From: an uncultured Flavobacteriales bacterium
Lineage (GTDB): Bacteria; Bacteroidota; Bacteroidia; Flavobacteriales_G; Salibacteraceae
Length of the DNA: 64,000 nucleotides
Assembly (NCBI GenBank): GCA_913020435.1
Contig: CAJVZZ010000017.1
Coordinates: 1-64,000, forward strand
Direction: 5' to 3'
The position numbers and the translations under genes are program-made. Positions 42,700 through 51,452 of this stretch are shown here, piece after piece. Under the pieces are notes generated by a model. The model did no database searches, had not been told where the DNA came from, and was given only the letters and a program-made list of their open reading frames with translations. Within the stretch, counting starts at the first letter, position 1, and each line of letters starts with the position of its first letter.

Positions 42700-43221
42700 A
42701 TGGAAGTAATAATTGAAACAGAACGATTTTTAATGCGTGAACTTAAAACCACGGATGCTAATATGTTCTATTCGTTAAATCTTGATCCTGAAGTAACGCG
42801 TTACACAGGTGACACCGCTTTTCATAGTATTAGCGAGGCAATGGATTTTTTGGATGAGTACGACGATTATAAAAAACACGGCTTTGGTCGTTGGGCGGTA
42901 ATGTCAAAAGAAGACTCTGATTCTTGGGGTTGGTGCGGTCTGCATAGAAGAGAAGATGGTTCTGTTGACATGGGCTATCGCTTGTTTCAAGAAAAATGGG
43001 GGAAGGGATGTGCTACCGAAGTTGGAAGAGCCTGTGTCAAATATGCGTTTGAAAATCTTAAATTGCCAGAAATTATCGCAGAAGCCGTTTTAGAAAACGC
43101 TGCCTCTTTTCATGTAATGGAGCGATTGGGCTTCAAGTATTGGAAGGATGGGGAAGATCACGGATACAAAACCAATATTTATAAAATGACAAAGGATGAT
43201 TATTCTAAATTGGAAATTTAG
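42700..43221 (+). CDS. GNAT-family N-acetyltransferase (RimJ/RimL type)
   Basis: 173-residue acetyltransferase, RimJ/RimL-like. Starts MEVIIETERFLMRELKTTDA, typical of the group; the acetyl-CoA loop is the QEKWGKGCATEVG segment (about 98-110), followed by IIAEAVLENAASFHVMERLGF, the family C-terminal block. Substrate unknown; RimJ/RimL relatives acetylate protein N-termini or small amines. It begins 3 nt after kynU, so it belongs to the kynurenine operon transcriptionally, though a role in that pathway is not shown. Confidence 0.88.
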   Translation: MEVIIETERFLMRELKTTDANMFYSLNLDPEVTRYTGDTAFHSISEAMDFLDEYDDYKKHGFGRWAVMSKEDSDSWGWCGLHRREDGSVDMGYRLFQEKWGKGCATEVGRACVKYAFENLKLPEIIAEAVLENAASFHVMERLGFKYWKDGEDHGYKTNIYKMTKDDYSKLEI

Positions 43222-43281
43222 TTAAGTCAACTTTTGCACTCCAATTAAAAAATAAATTTGAACTTTATAACCCGTTAATAG

Positions 43282-43398
43282 TTGCTAAAGGTATTAGGCA
43301 TATTACTCTTTGGAATCGTAATGATTCGAATATTCTCTAGAATGGCGAATAAAGGGCCGCGTAAAAGCAATTATTTTAAAAAGAAATTTGACGAATAG
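43282..43398 (+). CDS. Small single-membrane-span protein, 38 residues
   Basis: A TTG at 43282 opens a 38-codon frame with one hydrophobic helix (LKVLGILLFGIVMIRIF) followed by a strongly basic tail (RKSNYFKKKFDE), typical of a small inner-membrane protein with its C-terminus in the cytosol. Stop TAG at 43396-43398 is 2 nt before the kmo ATG, so translation is probably coupled. An in-frame ATG at 43321 would cut into the helix. No family recognised. The non-ATG start and short length keep confidence moderate. Confidence 0.45.
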   Translation: MLKVLGILLFGIVMIRIFSRMANKGPRKSNYFKKKFDE

Positions 43399-43400
43399 GT

Positions 43401-44735
43401 ATGGAAAAAGCACTTGTTGTTGGAGCTGGATTAGTAGGAAGCTTGCAAGCTGTATTACTAGCAAAAAAAGGTCACCAAGTAGATGTTTATGATCGAAGAG
43501 GTGATATTAGAAATGTTGAGTTTATTGGTGGAAGATCCATAAACTTAGCCCTGTCAAACCGAGGTTGGAAGGCGCTAGAATTAGCAGGTATAGCTCAGGA
43601 TATTAAAGATATCTCAATTCCTATGACGGGTAGGAAAATGCATGCTGTAAACGGTGATATTACTTATCAAGCATACGGTAAAGAGGGTGAAGCAATCTAT
43701 TCAGTCCCTAGAGGTGAGTTAAATCGAAAGTTAATATTGAAGGCAGCTGAACATGAAAATGTGAATTTGCATTTTGATATGAAATGTACCGATATAGATG
43801 TGAAAAAGGGTTCTGTATCCTTTGAAGATGCAAAATCAGGAGATGAGATTATTACTGAAGCATCCCAGATATATGGCACAGATGGAGCGTTCTCTTCAGT
43901 GCGAGCACGACTTCAAAAGACCGATAGATTCAATTATTCACAAGAATATTTGCGACACGGTTACAAGGAATTGATAATTCCAGCAAATGAGGATGGATCT
44001 CATAAAATGGATAAAAATGCGCTCCACATTTGGCCACGAGGTGAGTTTATGTTGATTGCTTTGGCTAATTTGGACGGTAGCTTTACTGTAACATTATTCT
44101 TTCCATTTGAAGGTGAAACATCATTTGAGAGTTTAGATACAGATGAGAAAATTTTGGCATTTTTTGAAGAAACTTTTTCAGATGCAGTTCCATTGATGCC
44201 CACTCTATTAAAAGATTATCACGAAAACCCATCGGCTTCTTTAGTTATAATCCGATGTGATCCATGGAATTACGAAGATAAGGTTTTGTTGATGGGAGAT
44301 TCAGCGCATGCTATTGTTCCTTTTTATGGGCAAGGAATGAATTCAGGTTTTGAAGATTGCTCAGAATGGTGGCGCTTAGCTGAAAAGCACGGTGATAATT
44401 GGGCTGCAATGTTCAAAGAATTTTCGGAAGTTCGTCAACCGAATGGAGATGCAATAGCTGATTTAGCGCTTCAGAATTATATTGAAATGCGAGATTTGGT
44501 AGGGGATGAAATGTTCCTTCTACGTAAGAAGATTGAGAAAAAAATCTATTCAAAATATCCTGACAAATGGGTCCCATTGTACAGCATGGTAACGTTTTCT
44601 CATACCGCCTATGCAGATGCATTAGCAATAGGTAAAAAGCAAGAAAAAATAATGGATCCAATTATGGCACGAACTGATATCGTTCAAACTTGGGATTCAG
44701 ATGAAGTTGAGGATGCGATAATGAGTCAATTGTGA
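43401..44735 (+). CDS. kmo: Kynurenine 3-monooxygenase
   Basis: FAD-dependent aromatic hydroxylase that turns kynurenine into 3-hydroxykynurenine with NADPH and O2. 444 residues. FAD-binding GAGLVGSLQAVLL (8-20), the kynurenine-specific GRSINLALSNRGWKAL (44-59), and the second FAD motif GDSAHAIVPFYGQGMNSGFEDC (299-320) are all present. The C-terminal region has a hydrophobic stretch as in other KMO proteins. It lies downstream of kynU in the same direction. Tryptophan dioxygenase and 3-hydroxyanthranilate dioxygenase are not in the window. Confidence 0.95.
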   Translation: MEKALVVGAGLVGSLQAVLLAKKGHQVDVYDRRGDIRNVEFIGGRSINLALSNRGWKALELAGIAQDIKDISIPMTGRKMHAVNGDITYQAYGKEGEAIYSVPRGELNRKLILKAAEHENVNLHFDMKCTDIDVKKGSVSFEDAKSGDEIITEASQIYGTDGAFSSVRARLQKTDRFNYSQEYLRHGYKELIIPANEDGSHKMDKNALHIWPRGEFMLIALANLDGSFTVTLFFPFEGETSFESLDTDEKILAFFEETFSDAVPLMPTLLKDYHENPSASLVIIRCDPWNYEDKVLLMGDSAHAIVPFYGQGMNSGFEDCSEWWRLAEKHGDNWAAMFKEFSEVRQPNGDAIADLALQNYIEMRDLVGDEMFLLRKKIEKKIYSKYPDKWVPLYSMVTFSHTAYADALAIGKKQEKIMDPIMARTDIVQTWDSDEVEDAIMSQL

Positions 44736-45565
44736 GATTAATATTACTATTTGTTTTCTTTTTTGTAGGTAGCACTCTATTTGGTCAAGGTTATAACCGA
44801 AAGAATAAAGATGCTTTTCCTCAAACACCAAGGTTCGAAAAAACGGGTTTGTATTTTGGTTTAGGGGCAAATCAGCCATTCCATGTAGCTAGTATTAAGA
44901 AGGCTGAAGGAACAAAAATTGGCGATTCTACATTCATAACAAACTCCAGCCCAAGCGGTCAGTTGGGTGTGTTTGCTGAATTTGGAAGATACCACATGAT
45001 TGAGAATCTTTATTTTTTTCGTTATTGGAATTACGGTATTAATTATCGTTGGATTCATGGTAAAGAAGGGTTCGAAAATCAGATAACTACTTCGACAGGA
45101 AATGTTCCACTTTTAGCAGGAGAAAACTCCTTCTCCGATCACTTTCTGAATGCACATGTTGAAATAAGCGGAGTAAATAAGTTGTCTGACAAAACCTTTT
45201 TACAACATACAATAGGAGGTCAGGCTGGTTACGGAATACTATCAAAGAGAAACTATGCTACTAATCTTCCGGGATTGGAACAAAAAACTCAAAATCGATT
45301 GCATTCTTATATTTACTATCGTTTAGGTTGGGGTGCGCGAGTTTCTAAAAAGCTCATAATAATTCCTTCGATTGAGGTGCCTATTTTGAATGCCTACACG
45401 TTTAATTCAGGTAGATATGACATGCCTTATTTTAACAGTCATTATTGGCCTATAACGTTTTCAGTTCGATTCTTATTGTGTCGGCCTTATCGTCTTAAAA
45501 ACTGTCCACCCGTAGATGCACTTGGCTTGCCAGATGGTTTTGATCGAGATGAGCCAGGTAAGTAG
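44732..45565 (+). CDS. Hypothetical exported protein, probably beta-barrel-like
   Basis: 277 residues starting at GTG 44732, overlapping the kmo stop by 4 nt (GTGA), so it is translated from the kynurenine operon. Signal peptide MRLILLFVFFFVGSTLFGQG. The mature part alternates hydrophobic and polar residues with many Tyr and Gly (LYFGLGANQPFHV, LGVFAEFGRYHM, FRYWNYGINYRWIHG, YYRLGWGARV), as in small outer-membrane barrels. It ends with VDALGLPDGFDRDEPGK. No family recognised. Why it travels with kmo is unclear. Confidence 0.75.
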   Translation: MRLILLFVFFFVGSTLFGQGYNRKNKDAFPQTPRFEKTGLYFGLGANQPFHVASIKKAEGTKIGDSTFITNSSPSGQLGVFAEFGRYHMIENLYFFRYWNYGINYRWIHGKEGFENQITTSTGNVPLLAGENSFSDHFLNAHVEISGVNKLSDKTFLQHTIGGQAGYGILSKRNYATNLPGLEQKTQNRLHSYIYYRLGWGARVSKKLIIIPSIEVPILNAYTFNSGRYDMPYFNSHYWPITFSVRFLLCRPYRLKNCPPVDALGLPDGFDRDEPGK

Positions 45566-45575
45566 AGTCTTGTAA

Positions 45576-46220
45576 TTATTTCAAGAAAGGATTTCCTGCT
45601 TTTTCTTCCTTTAGAGTTGTTTCTGATCCATGACCAGAATAAACAACACGATTTTCATCCAATAAAAGAAGTTTATTTTTTATTGAATCCATTAGAGTAT
45701 TCATGTCTCCGCCAGGTAAGTCAGTTCGGCCTATTGAGCCTTTAAAGAGCACATCACCGCCAAGAATCCAGTTTTGGTTAATACATTCGAACGCAACATG
45801 ACCAGGGCAATGACCAGGAAGAAAATAGACATCCAATTTTGTATTACCAAATTCAATTGATTTTCCTTCTTCTAAAACGTATTCAGCTTCTGGTGGAGTT
45901 TCAGCAGCTCGCAATCCATAAGCATGGGCCATGTCAGAAAATCGCTCATAAACGGGTCTGTCCAATTCATGCACCTGGGGAATTAAACCCCAAGTTCTAG
46001 CAACATAGGCATTACCAAACGTATGGTCTAAGTGGCTATGTGTATTAAGCAACAAGACAGGACTCAATTTATTTTCTTCAATCCAAGCTTTTAGTTCTTC
46101 TTTTTCATGCTGCTCATAGCAACCTGGGTCAACAATTGCGCATTGTTTCGTGTCATCATAGACAACATAAGTATTTTCTTGAAAGGGACCGAAAACAAAA
46201 GATTTTAGAAAAGTGGACAT
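45576..46220 (-). CDS. Metallo-beta-lactamase-fold hydrolase (glyoxalase II-like)
   Basis: 214-residue MBL-fold hydrolase from ATG 46220; a TTG at 46268 would extend it by 16 unlikely residues. The metal site is THSHLDH (60-66, giving H61, H63, D65, H66), with further ligands in LPGHCPGHV and the GGDVLFKGSIGR segment (Asp). The C-terminus SGHGSETTLKEEKAGNPFL is characteristic of the YcbL/glyoxalase II-like group, which hydrolyses thioesters such as S-lactoylglutathione-type compounds. Exact substrate not assignable. Convergent with the preceding secreted-protein gene and divergent from the next. Confidence 0.9.
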   Translation of the reverse strand: MSTFLKSFVFGPFQENTYVVYDDTKQCAIVDPGCYEQHEKEELKAWIEENKLSPVLLLNTHSHLDHTFGNAYVARTWGLIPQVHELDRPVYERFSDMAHAYGLRAAETPPEAEYVLEEGKSIEFGNTKLDVYFLPGHCPGHVAFECINQNWILGGDVLFKGSIGRTDLPGGDMNTLMDSIKNKLLLLDENRVVYSGHGSETTLKEEKAGNPFLK

Positions 46221-46321
46221 TTCGTTTGTAAATTTTAAGTCATAAATACGGCAATGCCGCTTAAACAAGTATCAAAAATACATTTTATGACTACCTTTAT
46301 CGGCCTTTGTTTAGCTGGATT

Positions 46322-49300
46322 TTGAAACCAATTAATCTTTATATAACAATCTTTATTCTAGCCCTGTTTGGCTGGAGTGAAACCGTCTTTGGACAGTTCA
46401 ATAATGGTATGCGTCAAAATTTTGGCAAGAGCAGGGTGCAACACGAAGATTTCTTTTGGACCTACTATGAATTCAAGGATTATAAAATTTATCAGTATCG
46501 AGGTGGCGAAAAATTATCTGAATATGTTGCTCAAAATTACCGTGAGAATTTAAAAGATATTGAAAAGAAAATTGGCTTTGGATTTACAGGTGAATTGAAT
46601 TTTATTGTCTACAATAAACAGTCAGAGTACAAACAAAGTAACATCGATTTTGATAATAATGAAAGTGGTACAGGAGGAGTAACCGAAATTGCTAGTTCTA
46701 ATATCTTTTTATACTTCGAGGGTGATTATAACACTTTTGATTTACAACTTAGGCAGGGTCTTTCAGAAATGTTGGTCAAACGAATGTTTTTTGGAGACAA
46801 TTGGAAAGAGGTTATCCGAAATGCAACCTTATTAACCATTCCCGAATGGTATACAGATGGTCTGGTTTCTTACATCTCTGAGCCATGGAGTGTTGAAATT
46901 GACAACCGAGTAAAGGATGGAATAATGACTAATCGTTTCAAAAAATTCAACCATTTAAATGGAGCTGACAGAACCTTTGCAGGTCATGCAATTTGGAATT
47001 ATATAGCCGAGGTTTATGGGCCGGAGGTAATTCCGAATGTACTCTATATGGCGAGAGTAAGCAGAAGTATTGAAAGTGGTTTTCTGTTTGTTCTCGGGGC
47101 GACATTAAATGATTTGACCAATGATGCCTGGTTGCATTACCAAGTTAAATATGAAATGGACGAGAAAAGTGAGAGCTTTCCTGATGATAAAGAAATATCA
47201 ATAAGAACGAGCAAGAAAAGAGAGTATTATCAGGTAAGTAAAAGTCCCGAAGGAAATCAGATTGCCTATGTGAAAAATAATGAAGGTAGGTATAAAGTTC
47301 AGCTCCTTGATTTGGAGAAAAATCGTCGCAAAACAATAGCAAAAGGAGGGATTCGTTACGATAGACTGCCTGACTACTCCTACCCATTAATTGAATGGAG
47401 ACCAGATGGAAAAGTGCTGGCAATAATTGAAGAAGAAAAAGCTGAACCATTTTTAACACTGTATGAAATTGAATCTAAAAAGGGTTATGAACGTCCAGTA
47501 TTTAGGGTTGATGAAGTAGTTGACATGAGCTACTCGAATGATGGTAAAAAGTTGGTTTTATCAGCGACATTAAAGGGGCAATCTGATTTATGGGAATATA
47601 ATTTAATGGCCAATACAGTTAAAAAATTGACAGATGATATTTACGATGACTTGTATCCAAAGTATACGAATGACGGGAAGGAAATAATATTTTCAAGTAA
47701 TCGTCCAACAGATTCATTGTTTTCTCATAAAAAGTTTAGAAATGACATGGAGCCTACAAAAGATTTATTTCTTTTTCAAGGAAAGACAAAATCCTTAATT
47801 CGGATTTCAGAAACACCATTTGCTGATGAAGTTCATCCTCAACCGTATGGTAAAAATCAATTTGTGTATTTAGGCGATAAAAATGGAGTCAAGAACAGGT
47901 ATATAGCAAGATTAGATAGCGTAGTTGCAAGTGTTGATACAATTATAAATTACAGGTATGTGGTCAATTCTAGTCCGTTGAGTAATTACGATCGAAATAT
48001 AAAGGAACATCAGATAATAGCGCCAGAAAACTTAGCAATTGACTTGGTCTATAAGGATAAAAAATATAGACTTTACCAATCGACAGTAGAACGCAATGAG
48101 GAAGAATTGAGTGGAGAAATGATCGAAACAGAATTCCGAAAAGAGGGAACAGCAGAGGTGAAAAATTCAAGTGGGGAGAAATTGAAAATAGTTAAAGTTT
48201 CAGCAGTTGTCATTGAAGAAGAAAAAGAAGAAGAGGAGGCAATAGTTGACATTGAAGACTACACATTTGGGGGAGAGCAACGGGATAAAATGGATGATGA
48301 AAAAAATCAAAATTTTGTAACCGGAAGAGCGAAAAACTCACGGCAAGACACTTCAAAAGTTAAGCTGTTTGATATGCCCCAAGAACGCAATTACAATAAG
48401 AACTTTAGTTACACTAATATAACTTCTACACTCGATTTTAATTTTGCAAATCAACTTTATCAGCCGTTTAATGGCGGACCATATACCAACCCTGGAATGG
48501 GAATTTTAATGAAAGTGTCTTTATTTGATTTGTTTCAAGATTATAAAGTAGAAGGAGGGGCTCGAGTTGGTTTTAGAAATTCAAGTTTGGAAATGTTTAT
48601 GGGTTTACACGATCGCAGTAAAAGATTAGACAAATCCTATGTAGTTAAGCGCCAAAGTCTCAAATACGTGACGGAGGTAGCGGCTAGTAAAGTTATAATT
48701 TGGAAAGGGGAATACTTGCTAAATTATCCGCTAACAGAGTTTCTTTCTGTACGGGGTGAATTAAATTTCAGAGTCGACAGGACAATATCATCAGCAGTAG
48801 AAGATGTTAGTTTAGTTGAACCTAGCTTTATAGTTAGCCAGCCTGGAGTAAAGGTTGAATTAGTATTTGATAATGCAAAATCTAAAGGACTAAACCTATA
48901 CAATGGAACAAAATTCAAAATATTTGCTGAACGGTATCAATTATTAAATGATATCAATAGTGATTTGAATGTTTTTGGAGCAGATTATCGCCACTACCAA
49001 AAAATTAGTAGAGACTTAATCTGGGTAAGTCGAGTGGCTGCAAGTACTTCGTTGGGTAAGCGAAAACTAGTTTATTATCTTGGTTCAGTAGATGATTGGA
49101 TCACGTTAAACCCAGCTAAAGAGAGGTTCAATAGACAAACTCCAATTGCTCAAGATCAGAGTTATACTTTTCAGGCACTTGCAAGTCCAATGAGAGGCTT
49201 TATTCAAAATGCTAGAAATGGAAATTCATTTGGAGTAATTAATAATGAAATTCGATTTCCTGTATTCCGATACTTTGCACGAAAGCCCTTGAAGTCTGAC

Positions 49301-49582
49301 TTTACCAACAATTTTCAAATTGTTGCATTTGGAGATTTGGGCACAGCTTGGAATGGAAGAACTCCATTCTCTGAAGATAATGAATTCAATACGATTACAG
49401 TTGTTGATGGGCCAATAACGATTCGATTAGACAACAAACGAAACCCCATTATTGGTTCGTTTGGAGGAGGCTTAAGGACTAAGCTTCTTGGTTATTTTTT
49501 AAAACTAGATTATGCCTATGGTGTAGAAGATGGACAGGTTTTAAAACCGATCTTTCATGTCTCAATGGGTTTTGATTTTTAG
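46322..49582 (+). CDS. Outer-membrane protein with peptidase-like domain, TolB-like propeller and barrel
   Basis: 1086-residue exported protein. No ATG is available; TTG at 46322 gives a good signal peptide (MKPINLYITIFILALFGWSE), and TTG 46307 would add five residues. A TACCTTTA near-consensus -7 lies at 46292-46299. Residues 25-270 resemble the gluzincin peptidase-MA-like fold (IPEWYTDGLVSYISEP) but the HExxH position reads LRQGLSEMLVKR, so zinc binding is lost. Residues 285-530 are PD40/TolB-like propeller blades (YYQVSKSPEGNQIAYVKN, YSNDGKKLVLSATL, YTNDGKEIIFSSNRP). After an acidic linker (about 625-650) the C-terminal third is a beta-barrel ending FGGGLRTKLLGYFLKLDYAYG...VSMGFDF, close to the BamA/surface-antigen pattern. 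Often annotated translocation protein TolB. Function unknown. Confidence 0.8.
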   Translation: MKPINLYITIFILALFGWSETVFGQFNNGMRQNFGKSRVQHEDFFWTYYEFKDYKIYQYRGGEKLSEYVAQNYRENLKDIEKKIGFGFTGELNFIVYNKQSEYKQSNIDFDNNESGTGGVTEIASSNIFLYFEGDYNTFDLQLRQGLSEMLVKRMFFGDNWKEVIRNATLLTIPEWYTDGLVSYISEPWSVEIDNRVKDGIMTNRFKKFNHLNGADRTFAGHAIWNYIAEVYGPEVIPNVLYMARVSRSIESGFLFVLGATLNDLTNDAWLHYQVKYEMDEKSESFPDDKEISIRTSKKREYYQVSKSPEGNQIAYVKNNEGRYKVQLLDLEKNRRKTIAKGGIRYDRLPDYSYPLIEWRPDGKVLAIIEEEKAEPFLTLYEIESKKGYERPVFRVDEVVDMSYSNDGKKLVLSATLKGQSDLWEYNLMANTVKKLTDDIYDDLYPKYTNDGKEIIFSSNRPTDSLFSHKKFRNDMEPTKDLFLFQGKTKSLIRISETPFADEVHPQPYGKNQFVYLGDKNGVKNRYIARLDSVVASVDTIINYRYVVNSSPLSNYDRNIKEHQIIAPENLAIDLVYKDKKYRLYQSTVERNEEELSGEMIETEFRKEGTAEVKNSSGEKLKIVKVSAVVIEEEKEEEEAIVDIEDYTFGGEQRDKMDDEKNQNFVTGRAKNSRQDTSKVKLFDMPQERNYNKNFSYTNITSTLDFNFANQLYQPFNGGPYTNPGMGILMKVSLFDLFQDYKVEGGARVGFRNSSLEMFMGLHDRSKRLDKSYVVKRQSLKYVTEVAASKVIIWKGEYLLNYPLTEFLSVRGELNFRVDRTISSAVEDVSLVEPSFIVSQPGVKVELVFDNAKSKGLNLYNGTKFKIFAERYQLLNDINSDLNVFGADYRHYQKISRDLIWVSRVAASTSLGKRKLVYYLGSVDDWITLNPAKERFNRQTPIAQDQSYTFQALASPMRGFIQNARNGNSFGVINNEIRFPVFRYFARKPLKSDFTNNFQIVAFGDLGTAWNGRTPFSEDNEFNTITVVDGPITIRLDNKRNPIIGSFGGGLRTKLLGYFLKLDYAYGVEDGQVLKPIFHVSMGFDF

Positions 49583-49585
49583 ATT

Positions 49586-49948
49586 ATGCAAGTAATAATT
49601 ATCCTGGTATTAATAGGGTTTGTAGCCGGAGCTCTAAGTGGTTTATTTGGTATTGGTGGCGGAGTAATTATGGTGCCAGCGTTGGTCGTATTGCTAGGAA
49701 TGACACAGCACAGCGCGCAGGGAACTAGTATAGGTCTTATGCTATTGCCGATCGGAGGCTTAGCGGCATACAATTATTATCAGCAAGGTGAATTGAATAT
49801 TAAATACGGAGCAATTATCGCTGTAGCATTTTTTGTCGGAGGATATTTTGGTTCAAAAATGTCCCTTGGAATATCAGAAATTTGGCTAAAGCGAGCTTTT
49901 GGTGTTCTGATGTTGGCAATAGCCGTCAAAATGATAGCATCCAAGTAA
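49586..49948 (+). CDS. Half-size TSUP (TauE/SafE) membrane protein
   Basis: 120-residue membrane protein with four helices, corresponding to one half of a TauE/SafE (TSUP) transporter. The signature GALSGLFGIGGGVIMVPALV (15-34) and the AQGTSIGLMLLPIGG segment are intact. TSUP proteins move sulfite, sulfoacetate or similar organosulfur anions; half-size versions must dimerise to form the full inverted-repeat fold. It begins 4 nt after the preceding large gene, so is probably co-transcribed. Confidence 0.85.
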   Translation: MQVIIILVLIGFVAGALSGLFGIGGGVIMVPALVVLLGMTQHSAQGTSIGLMLLPIGGLAAYNYYQQGELNIKYGAIIAVAFFVGGYFGSKMSLGISEIWLKRAFGVLMLAIAVKMIASK

Positions 49949-50039
49949 ATAGAATAAAATCAACTGATTTTTTAGCCTTTTCAAACTCGAACTGTTAGCA
50001 AAATGCTCGCTTGTTTCCGTTTGGCCTAAACTTTGACTT

Positions 50040-50047
50040 TACGTTTG
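50040..50047 (+). promoter_or_regulatory. -7 element TACGTTTG of the SPOR protein gene
   Basis: Exact TAnnTTTG match 22 nt before the ATG; TTTG at 50020-50023 is a possible -33 element (16-nt spacer). Confidence 0.5.
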
Positions 50048-50069
50048 CAATTACTTCCAAAATAAGGAT

Positions 50070-51446
50070 ATGAATCGAGCTGTATTTTTTTCACTGATAT
50101 TAATCTTCTTGCATCCTGTTTTATTTAGTCAAGACCTCAAAAACAAAAATTATTCAGAACTCTTCAACGAGTCGAAATTATTGATTGCTAATCAAAAACA
50201 AGAAGCAGCGATTCCAATTTTAGAAGAGATGTATGCTCGGGATAAATCAAACTCAAACGCAGCCTACCTGCTTGCGCTTTGTTATGTAAAATCGTTCAAG
50301 AATATAAATAAAGCTATTTCTTTATTGGAGGCTGCTAAAGGTGATTATTCTAAATTTTATGATCGATCATCAGTTAAGGAAAGAGGAGTAAGTGAATATG
50401 CCTATTACTATTTAATTATCGCCTATTCTTTGAAAGGAGACTGTAAAAACACCATTTCTACTCTTAATGGATTCTATAAAGTATACTCCTATGAAGATGA
50501 ATGGTACCTTATAGATGGTCAAAAATGGTATCGTCAATGCGGCAAACATAAATGGAAAGATGAGGATTCAATTAAAATTGCAAATGTCCCAATTGACTCT
50601 ACTAATGCAGTATTGGACTCCAATTCCGGTTCAAATAAGTTAGTAACTGAAGATACAAACCCCGCTCAAAGACAAGAAAACATCACCAATAGCGTACAAA
50701 TTATTTCTCCACCAAATTCAATGTCGCCAGGAACAACCTCTCCTTATCGCGATAGATTAAGAAGAGTAGGCGAGGTTGGTGGACCTGAAATAATGACTAG
50801 AGGTGTATCACACAATGCAAGGACTTCGCTTTACGGTGTTCAAGTAGGTGCATATATAAAGCCACGTTTTGCAAAAGACTTTAAGGACTTGAAAAACGTT
50901 GAAGTGTATATAGATAACAACGGAGTATTTAGGTACGTTATCGGTCGATTTGTTTATCGAACGCAGGCTGATAAATTATTGAATTATGTGCAAGAGGTTG
51001 GCTATCAGGATGCATTTATTGTAGATGTTAATACGACTAAAAACTTTAATGAAGAGGTAGTCCGAGTAAATAATCAATCGATTAAACGAGAAATTACGGG
51101 AGTTGTAGAGTACCGTGTCCAAATAGGAGCCTTTAAGGAAGAAGATATTCCTGAAGATGTTATGCGGATTTACTTGCAATTTGATGACATTAATGAAAAC
51201 ACTCAAAAGGATCTTACTATTTTAACACTTGGTGAATATGGTGACTATGAAATCGCCAAGGCTTTTTGCTCTAACATTCAAGAACTAGGTATCCCTGATG
51301 CTTTTGTTGTGGCTTTCAATCAAGGTAGAAAAATTACTATTGAGGAAGCCAGGGATTACTTAATTAGGAAGCGGGAAGAGGAAATTGAAAAAGCCCGAGA
51401 AGAGACTGCGATAGAGCAGAAAGAGAAAAAGAAAAAAAAGAAATAG
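50070..51446 (+). CDS. SPOR-domain TPR-like periplasmic protein
   Basis: 458 residues, exported (signal peptide MNRAVFFSLILIFLHPVLFS). Residues 28-165 are helical TPR-like repeats. Two SPOR-type units follow: YGVQVGAYIKPRFAKDFKDL...RYVIGRFVYRTQADKLLNYV (about 253-325) and YRVQIGAFKEEDIPEDVMRI...TLGEYGDYEIAKAF (about 348-420). SPOR domains bind denuded peptidoglycan at septa, so a wall or division role is likely. The C-terminus is a highly charged KREEEIEKAREETAIEQKEK helix ending in seven Lys. Monocistronic, with its own promoter; convergent with the metallopeptidase gene. Confidence 0.82.
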   Translation: MNRAVFFSLILIFLHPVLFSQDLKNKNYSELFNESKLLIANQKQEAAIPILEEMYARDKSNSNAAYLLALCYVKSFKNINKAISLLEAAKGDYSKFYDRSSVKERGVSEYAYYYLIIAYSLKGDCKNTISTLNGFYKVYSYEDEWYLIDGQKWYRQCGKHKWKDEDSIKIANVPIDSTNAVLDSNSGSNKLVTEDTNPAQRQENITNSVQIISPPNSMSPGTTSPYRDRLRRVGEVGGPEIMTRGVSHNARTSLYGVQVGAYIKPRFAKDFKDLKNVEVYIDNNGVFRYVIGRFVYRTQADKLLNYVQEVGYQDAFIVDVNTTKNFNEEVVRVNNQSIKREITGVVEYRVQIGAFKEEDIPEDVMRIYLQFDDINENTQKDLTILTLGEYGDYEIAKAFCSNIQELGIPDAFVVAFNQGRKITIEEARDYLIRKREEEIEKAREETAIEQKEKKKKKK

Positions 51447-51452
51447 TCTACT

